Below, piece by piece: positions 34,200 through 45,319 of a DNA stretch of 64,000 nt. The notes under the pieces are model-generated. The model was given only the letters and a program-made list of their open reading frames with translations, was not told the origin of the DNA and did no database searches. The stretch lies in the NCBI GenBank assembly GCA_004794655.1, contig SMMW01000555.1, positions 8,267,001-8,331,000 of the forward strand, given 5' to 3'. Source of the stretch: Marisa cornuarietis (Eukaryota > Mollusca > Gastropoda > Architaenioglossa > Ampullariidae). How positions within the stretch are numbered: the first letter of the stretch is position 1; each line of letters starts with the position of its first letter. The translations under genes and the position numbers were made by a program.

Positions 34200-35220
34200 A
34201 AACCAGAAAATAAAGGAAATATTTTTTTGTTGATTTCATTTTCTCCCTTTGACTATATTTACATTATACATCTTTGCCAAAGGTGTTGAGCACCCCCAGC
34301 CTCATAGAATCACCGGAGAAAATCAAAAGGCCACAAAGCTATTCAGAAAAAATTATGGATTGTCAGCATTGCACTGTTTGAACAATTATCTGTTGTGACC
34401 GAAGAATAACTGAAATAAATTTATTAATCAGAGCCCCTACTCTCCATGCAGCAAGGATCCCACAACAAAGCAGTGAAATTAAAAGAACCTTCAAATAGAG
34501 TACCATGCAAAATACTATTTGAGTCATTCAGTGCGTTGAAGCAACAGAGAATGAACCAGCACATTTATTAGATATTGACTGACCATGCCATGTCTGTTAG
34601 TTATTTATTATTAGTTACTGAACATATTATAAAACTTGATGTGTTGCTTATGGGCAAAAGCACATGAGTATACTTCATGTTCACATATTTACATGAACAT
34701 GCATGAATTTTGTCCGTATGGTGATTACTCTTAATAACATTCCATATTGACTGTATGCTGATTATACTGACCTGGGCCTGAATATGCATTACTGCCACAT
34801 GACCACATTTCTGAGCGATGATTTTGCTAATTATGAAATCCATTTTTCTGCCTCTGTCCAGTTTCTTTGACTCCTTGCATACTGTAAAAGGATAAGTGTT
34901 CCATTAACTGTCCAATCTACAGCTCAAGACAACATATGAAACATAATAAAAGTTTTCATGAATAACAGTAAGAGCGGGAATCATGCAGTTTATTTTACTA
35001 ATACTATAACTGACCTTTATGATTTGAGAATTTATTTATATCAAGTGCAATAAATACAACTATTTTTATTGAAAGGGTGGTAAAAATGGAACAAATGAAG
35101 TAAATGAAACACTGAAAAAAATTAAAGTGGTGAACCAGTACAGTTCAATGACTTGACTGTGACAGTAACAATTGAAAGATTTTATCATGCATTTAAAGAG
35201 AAACCAGAATGACAGTGACA
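34200..35220. other. A/T-rich stretch, no confirmed gene
   Basis: On the minus strand there is an open stretch (about 34774-34889) with acceptor-like CTTTTACAG and donor-like CAG/GTCAGT borders. Its translation (KESKKLDRGRKMDFIISKI) matches nothing I recognise. It is otherwise featureless. Confidence 0.35.
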
Positions 35221-35257
35221 AAGGATGAATTACAAAGCATCTGCCATCTGTACCTCT

Positions 35258-35326
35258 CCATTTCGGTCTGAATTTGTTGTTGAACCCTTTTCGTCTCGTC
35301 TTTTTGTTGCATCAATTCTTTCTGTA
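35258..35326 (-). other. Candidate minus-strand exon, coiled-coil-like, unassigned
   Basis: The minus-strand sequence after a good acceptor (TTGTGTACAG) encodes KELMQQKDETKRVQQQIQTE, a charged helix, and reaches a plausible donor (GTACAG). It could be part of a small gene whose start is ATG 35663 (strong Kozak, MGEAAQSTSERVDY) below the promoter-like motifs at 35860, but I cannot connect the frames. Treat it as a hypothesis. Confidence 0.25.
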
Positions 35327-35810
35327 CACAATAACCAAAATGATACATTTTTTATCATCAAGAACATTGCACACGCACACATGCATTTAAATTATTCTTT
35401 AAAGTTTCTACTGCCACAGTGGTCTTCTCTCGCTCTCTTGCGATCTAACTCATTCTCTCTCTCCCGCGCGCACCTGCACACGCACGTACGCTCTCTCTCT
35501 CACACACACACGCGTACGCTTTCGCCATTAAGCAAATCAAAAAGATGACATCAAAATTCTCGTACTTGTGGTCGAATGAACCATTAAATGATTTGGTCGA
35601 ATCCACTGTCGATAGTGGTGTAATCAACTCGTTCGGAAGTCGACTGGGCCGCTTCCCCCATCTCCTTTAACACATCCTGCTACGTCAGGGGAGTTAACTA
35701 TGAGTCCATCGGCAGTTCTGTGGCGCGTGAATTTTAATCTTGGAGACATTCTGTTATCTGTTCAGTTTGGTGAGTAGATGCAGCTGTTTTGGGAACAGCT
35801 TTCTTATAAG

Positions 35811-35920
35811 CGGGGTAATGCGACGCCATAACAAAAATGGCTTACCTGTAGGCGGAGCTATGCAAATTAGTGACGTCACTATTACGTCACTCATCTTCTG
35901 CTCACTCTCCTTGCTAAACT
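35811..35920 (+). repeat. Direct repeat, left copy (pair with 37028-37105)
   Basis: GGGGTAA, then GCCATAACAAAAATGGCT, then TCTGCTCACTCT occur in the same order here and at 37028-37105, about 1.2 kb apart, with the left copy carrying extra bases that contain the CRE. GCCAT..ATGGC is itself a short inverted repeat. Confidence 0.6.
35860..35878. promoter_or_regulatory. Octamer motif plus CRE, promoter-like
   Basis: ATGCAAAT (35860-35867) is followed three bases later by the perfect CRE palindrome TGACGTCA (35871-35878), with a second near-CRE (TTACGTCA) just downstream and a GC-box-like GGCGGAGC upstream. Which gene this would serve is not clear. Confidence 0.4.
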
Positions 35921-35942
35921 CCCCTGATATCGTCTGCTTAAT

Positions 35943-36090
35943 CTTCTTCCAATCCTTCCTCCAATTATTCCGAGAAATAATATCCAGAAATGAACAAAAA
36001 TTTTCCTCACGTCGCCTTCCCCATCTTCTTGGAATCCTTCCTCCACTTTTTCCGAGAAATAATATCCAAAAATATACAAAATTTCTCCTC
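35943..36090 (+). repeat. ~78-bp tandem duplication
   Basis: Two adjacent copies of a block containing AATCCTTCCTCCA and TTCCGAGAAATAATATCCA, at 35943 and about 36022. Confidence 0.75.
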
Positions 36091-36620
36091 CCCCCAAAAA
36101 TTGCCTAAAACGATCAAATCACTCAACTTCTGTCTCCTCGCTACACCCTCCTGATCTCGACTGCTCCTCCAAATTCCATATTTATCTCCTCTCGAAATCT
36201 TCTCCACTCCCATCTCCTCACCACAGCTCCTACATGTATTACTCTTCTTAATCAATCCACATTCACGAAAAAAAACAAAAACAAATCGAAGTCTTTGACT
36301 AAACTCAACACAACCTTGTCACTTCTGCATCCATTCGAAACTTCTTTCTGCTGTACTTTCCAGACTCTGCACCTCTCAACTTTCCCTTGAAATCCACAAT
36401 TGCACCACAAATTTTCCCCAAATTTCCATGCACACTCGCCATCTTCAATCCTCTCACATCAAATCAACAAACTTCCCCCCCCCCCGCGCCAAATATCACA
36501 TGATTAAAACCAGCCAATAATTTAACGACTAAAACCAGCCAATTATTTAACACAACTCCATATGTCAATCACCATAACGTCACTCGACCAGTCCTCAACA
36601 TTTGTCCTCTACAATATAAC

Positions 36621-36676
36621 CTACCCCTACCCCACACCCATAACCCTAACCCAAACCCAATCCCTAACCCCACTTA
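36621..36676 (+). repeat. Degenerate telomere-like CCCTAA/CCCTAC stretch
   Basis: Several CCCTAAC, CCCTAC and CCCAAAC units occur in tandem. A second short cluster (CCTAAACCTAACCC) is near 37123-37136. CCCTAA is the complement of the animal telomere repeat TTAGGG. The run is short and imperfect. Confidence 0.45.
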
Positions 36677-37027
36677 ATAAATCACACAACACCAACCAAT
36701 GCCCAACCTCACACCCCTCTCAAATATCGATCCTACCCGGTCTCCCCTCCCACAAAATAGCGCAGCCCGCCGTGACCTAGTAAAACCCCTTCTATATGAA
36801 AGTGTTGTGTCACATTTTATTCGAAGATGATGCTTACAATATTACCGCATAAATTGGACAGATATATATATATGGTAATGTTAGATGGCTGACTGGCGAC
36901 CAGGACGGTGTATGCGTGTGTGCCTGCGTCAGCGTCATGTGCGCACATGTGAGAAAGAGAGACAAATAGAGGTTGCAGGAAAATGGAAAGAATAAATGCA
37001 TAAGTACGTGTATTGGTACAACTTTGA

Positions 37028-37105
37028 TATGGGGTAAGACGCAACGGCCATAACAAAAATGGCTCGCGGCATTTGTCGTCTGCTCACTCTACTCAATTGC
37101 CCAAA
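37028..37105 (+). repeat. Direct repeat, right copy
   Basis: It matches the left copy at 35811-35920 in three blocks. Together they bracket a G-poor, C-rich interval, so the pair could be the ends of an old insertion. Confidence 0.55.
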
Positions 37106-37109
37106 TGTA

Positions 37110-40100
37110 CCTAATAAACTAAACCTAAACCTAACCCTATATAGACTGCAAACATTAGGACAATTGAACTATTATCTACATCACTACTTGACATAAAATT
37201 GTTTACACGTGAGTGGTTAGTAAATGAGGAAAAATGATGTTAAGGGATCAAACGTGTAGTACCCTGCTCCAAATTGTTTGATGATAATCTAGAATTCTCT
37301 TTATTTAGAATTTTTTCGTTTCAGCAGCCGATAAGGAAAGTGAACAAGCGTTAGTTTGCAGGCTTGAAACAACAATTCTGGGTGGGCGCTAGGGGAGGGG
37401 TTCCGAATCATAAGGATAGAGGTGCGGAGAACCCCATCGGACGCAGCCAATAAAAGAATCCAGGAGGAGACGGTAAATTGCAAAGGGGGAAAAATGGAAA
37501 AAAGATCTAGACAACTGCGACATGAAAGGTCAAAGTGATCTCGAGAGAGAGGATGGAAAAGCTCGGGTGTCGAGTAGCATCTTCGATAGAACGATGGAGA
37601 TCGAGGGGTGGGGAAACTGACTGACGGTGAGGGAGGACGCAAATGATGGAGAGGAAGAAGAGATGAAAGATGACGAATTACTTACGCTTTTGCCTCCAAA
37701 CGACAACGGTTCCGAACAAATTTTGTGTCGTTAATTTCGAATTTTAAAATTCTCCATGTCGTTCCCAGCTTCCATCCCCCGCCAAACCTGCATCCCCATG
37801 AAATTTTCAGGCACGCGACAGACACGTGGCACCTCCCACAGGCCTCCCGTGTCAAGCATCCTAGCTGATTACACTGTAAACAGACCGTGACGCCTCTCAC
37901 TGCAGGCAAAATCTTCGCGCGCCTTCATATTTATCTCATCTTCAGTTGGAAAGAATACACGAAAACACGATCACTCCACCGCCACCGCCACAATTTTTAT
38001 TGTCGTCATAATGGTTATCACGTGTGATGGATTTATGCTACTGTACATGCGTATGAAGGAGAGAGTGGGGTGTGTGTGCAAGTGTGAAAAATTAAAGGAC
38101 TAGTGAGATACAATTTTCTTTCTAATAATTTGATAAAGCCTAGTGCAAGATACTATTCCACCCTCCTCCACATACACTCTAACTTCCGTTATCGAGATAC
38201 GCGCCTCAGACATCACTATCCAAGAGAAAGGTCAAGAACACAGAGGTAAGGACTGTATAGGGACACAGTGTGAGAGATGGGACCACATGCTAATTAGACA
38301 TATCTGTGTCTAAACTCGACTCACGAATTAGACCTTTTTCTGTGCACGAACTTGTCCGTCTTTCTGTGTTTGGGTATGTTTGTATTTCGAGACCAGAAGA
38401 GGGATGATTCACCCGGATAGCTAAAATTAGACAAAAATTGTATCTAAGTAGTCTTTTAAGACAGCCCTCTAGAAAAAAAGAGAAAAATTGTGCGAAGGTA
38501 TTTCTTCTTGTGTCTGAAGGAGGATGTAATTGTCGCCGTATGGCCCATCAATTGGTTTGAGAACAAAACGGGATCAGCCAATGGCGTCGCCCTTCTCAGG
38601 CTGAATAAGACGCTACAGGTGCTTGTGAAGTGACGGTGTTGTTACACCTGCCATCCCCACGATGGATGGCCTCCTGAACATGTTGAAAAACAAGCGGCGC
38701 ATTGACACTATGTCCCGGTTTCCTTCTCCGATGACAACCTTAATGTTCGACAAAGTGATCCCTGTGATATGGATGAGAATGAGTGCCAAGGATGGGAGGG
38801 GATGCTGCACAAAACAGACGCACGCGCGCGCGCGCGCGCACACACACACACACTAAAAAAATAAAGAGAGAACAAGGAAGAGAGAGGGAAGCTAAAAGAA
38901 ATGGGAGATAACATTTGAGATTTTTTATGTTTTTTATTCTTCGCTGTTCGAAAACAATACTGAAGACAGAGGAAAGGAAAGATGATCTTTATTACGAGAG
39001 CGGGCCACAGCGGCTTTTTGTGGTTGTATCGGGTGGAGGAGAGATTTCACAACCAAAAGAATTAAAAAATTGATCAACGCGGAAGCTACTGTGGGAGAGA
39101 AAACGCTTGTTCTTTGTATAAACTAAATAAATGGTTTCAAGCAACAATCAGATTCTTTACCTTAAATCTCAAACGGTTGCAGGATAATGATGATTAGTGG
39201 AAAAAGCATTACAAAAAATAATATAAAATGTGTGGTAATGATGCTAGCAACCCTGAATTTTTGTAATCTTTATGAAATTTTTAGTGTGTGTGTGTGTGTG
39301 TCGTGTGTGTGCTTAGACATGACCTCAGCCACTTTTTAATAGACTGAAGTTTTGATGGATGTGCTGCTGAAGGATGTTAATGGTAGTGAAGAAATCTTCG
39401 GCTAGTTCCCTTTTCTGTAACACGTTCTTGGTCCTTCAAGGCCCTTGTCGGGTCACAAAGTCAGGGATCTGATTCTGCTGCCAGCCCCTCATCCTTCCAC
39501 ACCTTCTTTCCGACATTCTAACTTTTTGTTAGTGATGTGTATGATTTACCTTATACCCTATAGTTGCCCCAGAAACTCTAGCAGGCAGCTGCTCGTCATT
39601 GAAGACAGATCTGCCAGATTTTCACCTAATGAGACAGAGTAAAAAGAAGCAAAGTTTGATAACTAGAAACAGCAAACGTTTATAAAATGTGAGCCTGTCG
39701 TGTTACTATAATCAAAGCTGAACTAAAAATATTAAAGACTAAAACGATTAGGTAAATATTTTCAAATATATGCAGAATTTGAGTAAGATTCGTTTTCTAT
39801 GTGCTACTAAATTTCAAAATGTAAAAAGAGAACAAACTCTATTCTGATTGTGAAATACAAGTCTCTGAACAGCGCATTTTTAACAAAAGAAATTATTTTT
39901 TTGTCGGTCTGCGTCGGTTTATTCTTCTGACATAATGTCTTTGTGCTACGCAACCCGAAGATAAATAATATATTCTGTTCACTCTCGTATTGTCGGAAGC
40001 ACCAGGCGAGAAGCATACAGTCTACCGCAAGGTAAACTAAAGATCAAGTAGACAAAAGACCAAGGTCAATAAACTCCATTAAATATTAAGTCCCTGACGG

Positions 40101-43100
40101 AATTTCAAACCAAAGCTACAGTACCCGCTAATGCTTGCCCCCGAGTTCAACAGCAGCAATTGTCTGACAGCTTTACACTGAACTCTTTTGTTTTCGGCTG
40201 ATGACATGTCCTGTTCCGTGCGTTTTGTTGTTTATTCGATTTTTTATGTTTTAACATTTCACCCTAAAGCTGGTCCATTTATGCGGGCTTTACTTGTAAT
40301 CTTGAGAAAGTGAAGAGGTATGGAACGTAATTTCTTACTTTGCTTAATTTTGCAAGAATTGCAGTTGCGCGCGCGTACACTTACACGCGCGCGAACGCAC
40401 ACCAAACACACACACACACACACACACAGGCACATCCACTACCCTCCTCCTGGCAAAACATAATTTGTCTGTTTTTTTTTACAGGCAATGTCAGTAACAA
40501 ATATCCAATTTACAAAACCTCATTTCTCTCTGTGGCATCAGCATCATGCTGGTAGACGCACATTTTCGTTTTAATCTTCTTGTGCTCATGGATAAAATTG
40601 TTCACGGTTACATTCCCAGCTATTTAAAATCGGTAAGTCCTTGATATTTCTTATAGGCTCTCGTCCTACCCTCTCTCCCCTTCTACAATTTGTATGCCGA
40701 GTACAGTTCAATCTGTCGGAAGATGGCCTACAGCATAATGATGCAGCTCTTGAGATGCTCTCCGACAAATTCTCGCTCGTAATTTGTTCTGCCTGGCGAT
40801 TTTCGGATGTTTTCCTGACGAGTGCGCGATTTTCACCCATGTAGTAGTCTTTCGTGCAGAAATGTCGCCTGGGGACAGTCCTCTACAGAATGATCGGAAT
40901 TGTGAGTGTGAGTGGTTCACTGGGAAATAGACAAAATTGTTTGTTCGTAATAAAGCTATTCTTTCTGTATTCTTTCTTTTGTTCGTTTTCGTAATAAGCC
41001 TAGTAATCAGGAGAACTGGCACTTTAAGGAATCTGAAACAACAACAATGTATATACCTGCATAGAACACACACTCTCGTGCTTTTCTCCCCTCCCTCTCT
41101 CTCTCTCTAAATCTCTCATATGAAGGAAAGCAGAAGATACTGGCTTACTTAGAACTAAATGAGATAGATGTCATGCAGCGGCTGACAAAGTTTACATAAG
41201 TAGTATGTGTTCCGCTTTCTCTCTTTTCCTCCTCCCCTGCACACTCTCTCTCTCTCTCACACACACACTCGTGCGTGCTTTATTTTGAACGTTTGAAAGC
41301 AATCAAACGCAGTTATACACAGGCATGTATAACATAACACATGAAAAAATAAATAGTATAAATAAAAAAGCAAAAGCCTAAAAACAGACAAACAAAACTT
41401 TCCGTTTTATTTTTGCCCCCCCCCCATGTCCCTCCACATTAGCTATTTCCCTCCCACTCTAAGTTTCCGAAGAAGAATGATGCGTTACCCTGCGCTAAGT
41501 AGATCTGGGCACATGTCAAGTGAACCCCATCACTTGTACCTTATCGCCCAGCATCTGAGGGGTTAACAAGCGATCGGCATGCGGATGTTCGTCGAGGGAT
41601 GAAAAAGGTCGAGTCGAAACGACAACGATTAACATTCTGTCCGCTTAATGAGGCTATCAAGATGTCATCACCTTTCAGGGTCTTTGTTCCTCACAAGCAC
41701 ACGCGTACTGGTATCGAATGGGAAAAAGAGGAGGGGGGGGGGTTGGAGGCGTGTGGAGGTTGAAGCAGTCCGCACATTCAGTTGCAACGGATTCCAGACA
41801 ACCTATCGCAGCACAACGATCACCATTTACCATCAACTTCCGTCTCCAGCTCAAGCTCTCGCGCATCCTCCTTCCCCTCGGCCCCTTCTTCCCTCCTCCC
41901 CTTGCTGCCAGCTCACACGGGTTATCGGAACAATCGGTACCAATAATTCACCTTTAGTTCTTGTCGCGGCAAACGATAACGCCAGTCGAATGTGAAAGCT
42001 AACAAAACTTTGTTCTTTGCTCCTCTTTTTCTCCCACGCATCTTTCTACCCACCTGCCTACATAAGTTTTACATTTTTCTCTGTCATGTCAGATTTTCGT
42101 TACAATTTATTTTCTTTTGCCGTTAGAGGTCTGTCTCCCTAGATTTCATAAAACAGAATCAACGGAACCGAATATTGAATTTGGGATTTTCATACAGCAT
42201 GTCATAGATAAAAAAAGGAATTCAAAACTAATTAGCAAGAAAAACCCCATAAATTATAAATTAAGTGATAATGGTAGTACGACGATAACAATTGGTGTTC
42301 GTTACCCTTAGATTCTGCAGAAACGGAAGAGATGGACGAGAAGTCAAAGTAGTCTCTACTTTTTATGATTCTCATCATAATGAAATCTTGGTAACAGGTA
42401 TAATCGGATCCACAGCGATGTAGTATTAAATAATACAAACTGCTTAATAAGCATCTTATATACGAAAAAGCAGTTCTTAAAAAAAGAATCAAGAATTGGG
42501 GTAAATCATCCTGAGTAGGACATCTGACCCTGCCATTCCATCGGTACGCACTGATCAGATTAATATCTTTGTTATACACAGAGCAGCAAAGAAAATCCAT
42601 TGATATGTTAAAAAAAACACATTGTGCTTAACGAAATGGATAGACAACACGAATCCATTCCAATTGTTTTTTCTTGGCGTTTATTTAAATTGCACACAGT
42701 GACACCAATGACAAACATTGTCTACATCCAGTATATACATGTACATGTTGAAACCCGGGGGCAGAGGAAATATAAAAGTTTTTGACAGTTGTCGCTGACT
42801 CGTCTACAGCAGCAAAACAAACCTAGACAAGAACTGATTCGCCTTTTTCACACTTCGTATTTGTTAACAAAAATTATATGGTCCTTAGTTTTCTAATAAA
42901 AACGATATGAACTTTTTAGAAATGGACAAGTATTGTTCATGAAATTAAGAAATGAGAATTTTTCTAACAGCAGACGTCGCTTGCATCAGAAGGGACACGC
43001 ACGCACATACTTTTACATCTACTCACATATGTTTGTGCATCACACCCACTGTGTTTTAAAGAAATAACATCAATAAATCTTGATAAAACCTATCTTTTGT
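37110..43100. other. Long non-coding stretch with microsatellites
   Basis: No gene was recognised over about 6 kb. It contains CG/CA repeats (38820-38853), GT repeats (39284-39302), CA repeats (about 40407-40428) and CT or CA runs (41093-41108, 41245-41268). The open frames are short, overlap on both strands and show no domain. Confidence 0.55.
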
Positions 43101-43119
43101 AATGACAGAATTAAGATTG

Positions 43120-44310
43120 AGAATAAGCCAGTTCTATATAAGAGCTGGATGGAGAAAGATTTATACTTAATAAAACACTTAATGGATGAAAGAGGAAACT
43201 TTTTATCATACCAAGCTGTTAAGAATAAATGATGTTAACATTAACTTTGTCTCTTTTAATGGTTGTATCAGGTCATAAAGACAAATTTAAATAGAATAAA
43301 TATAGCAGAGTTATCTTCTCTTACATATGACAAATAAAACTCTTAGAATAATTCAATCAGTAAAGAAAGGCGCAAGACTATACTATTATAAGATATCTAA
43401 AACACGTATGCCAAATTGTTGTTTGAAATGGGACGAAAGGGTAAACATAAATGTTGACTGGCAAGTTATAATTAAAGCAATGGCTAATATAAAAGATATT
43501 AAATTAAAATGGCTTCAAATCAGAGTGCTGCATAGAATTCTAGGGACAAAGGTAATTTTATTCCACATGGGACTAGAAGATGTCTGTGGCCTTTGCAGAT
43601 GTGAAAAAAAATATTCAGGATATATTTTGGAATTGGGAATATGGTCAGGATTTTTGGAGAAACTTACAAAACTGTATATTAGACAAATGTAAAAGTGCTC
43701 CAAGGATAACTATCAGGGAACATGTTGTCCTGTTTGGACGCAGTAATGACTGAGACAAATGCTGTACTTTGACTTAATTTTACTACTCGCAAAAACATAC
43801 ATATATTCATGCAGTTTAAAAAAAAGCCATCCCCCAGCATGAATCCTTTATCCGAATATTGAAACAAAGATAAAATTGAAAAATTTAATGCATGTTTAGA
43901 AATAAATGAAGAAAAGTTTGCTCAACTCTGGCAACCCTATAAACTTGTCACATAGACATACTGATTTATATATACATATATATACATATGACTATGGTTA
44001 GTTAAAACTATGTATTTCTAGATATGAGGTATATATTATTATTGGTGCCCAATTAGCCTAGGGCACAAGGGATCCAGGGTGCCTGTTATGATGTTTGTGT
44101 TTGATTTGTGCAAAATTTGAAAAGAGCACAAACTGGTGCATGCATGTTTTGTGGTGCAAGATTATACACTGTTTCTGTTGGATGACCCGCTTGGCAGACG
44201 GTTGTACTTTTAAATGACTTACCTTATGTTTATATGTTTGTTTCATATTGTAAAATATTGTATTTCATGTGTTATGTATCTGTGAGACGGAATAAATGTT
44301 AAAAAAAAGA
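43120..44310 (+). mobile_element. 3' end of an L1/Tx1-like LINE, decayed
   Basis: The frame at 43327-43692 encodes the C-terminal region of LINE ORF2 (LKWLQIRVLHRILGTK, then a CGLCRC zinc-knuckle-like pair). After a frameshift it continues as IFWNWEYGQDFWRNLQNC, the usual position of the H..W..C..FW region in L1/Tx1 elements. Several stops follow. The 3' end has AATAAATGTT and an A-rich tail at about 44290-44310. The left boundary is uncertain. Confidence 0.75.
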
Positions 44311-45130
44311 ATCAAAGGCTTGTCAATGCAGTTACGAGACAGGCAGTTAGGAAATCCGTTGTCCACACCTAAAAATGTCAGAACTTGAGCGAAAGAGCGC
44401 TTCGCCTGTACCTGACGGTCTGTATACTTTTTCCTCATGGCCCAGTAAACCTGAAGGTGTGGAAAATCTGATGTTTCTCAACGCTATTTTCTCCGATTGC
44501 TATTAAACAATGTGTTTCCAAGATACGCCTTGTGCCCGAGTTTCTAGAAGATTAATGCAGTACAATTCATTTTTGTTTTCACCACACCATAACATTTCAC
44601 AAAAGAAATGTATTTCCACAAAAATTAGAAATCAGTTTGTTCAACTAAGTCATGTATAAGGGCTGAAGCCATTACACTTTTATTTAAAATAAGTAGAAAT
44701 TCTTCCTATCTGCAAGTGGTTCTAAGCAGTAATTAGACAATTTTCGCGTTTTTTTTAAAGTCACGATATTCTTCTTCGTGATTTTGCGAAACTGAAGGGA
44801 AGTAAAAAATCATACTGCATGTATAAACAGTACGTTTCTTGTAAAATTTGGTTGCTATCACATCTATTACATGTAATTACAGTATGGGCATTGATAATGC
44901 ACTGGAATGTTTGATCAAGATAATTGTGGTGGGAATGGGGAGCCTTTTTAGCGCATACGTGGCAATAAGATGACCTATCACAAGAAGATGGAAATTCCAG
45001 AAGAACAAAAGAAAGATCATTTTAGAACTGGATGAAGCCACACAGCCGGAAAAATTGCGCACAGCTGTGCAACTTAACGAAAAATATATAACAGCAACGA
45101 GGACGAGGGGGAGATGTAGGCGAAGATGGA
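44311..45130. other. Non-coding, no feature recognised
   Basis: A/T-rich sequence with no open frame of interest and no repeat that I can pair with another part of the window. Confidence 0.5.
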
Positions 45131-45135
45131 GAAAG

Positions 45136-45312
45136 GGGTGGGAGGTGTAGAAGCGTATGATGGGGATGAAACTATTATATTTCGTCTTTCTTTTTAAAAA
45201 CGAGTTCGAAGATTTGGGAGTAAAACCTGGGACTGGTTCACATAGAAATTTGAATATTCATTAACTAAAAATTTTGACTGAAGCAAATATCGTGATTCTC
45301 TTTTTCTTTCCA
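45136..45312 (+). repeat. Inverted-repeat arm, pairs with 54222-54412
   Basis: The sequence from GGGGTGGGAGGTG to TTTCCAG is the reverse complement of 54222-54412 with modest divergence. Shared: GTATGATGGGGATGA, TATATTTCGTCTTTC, CTAAAAATTTTGAC and AAGCAAATATCGTG. Confidence 0.85.
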
Positions 45313-45319
45313 GTAAGCT

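Noticed and set aside
40560..40640. LINE-like peptide MDKIVHGYIPSYLKS on the plus strand
   Set aside because: Only about 17 residues resemble the C-terminal region of CR1/L2 elements; nothing on either side supports it.
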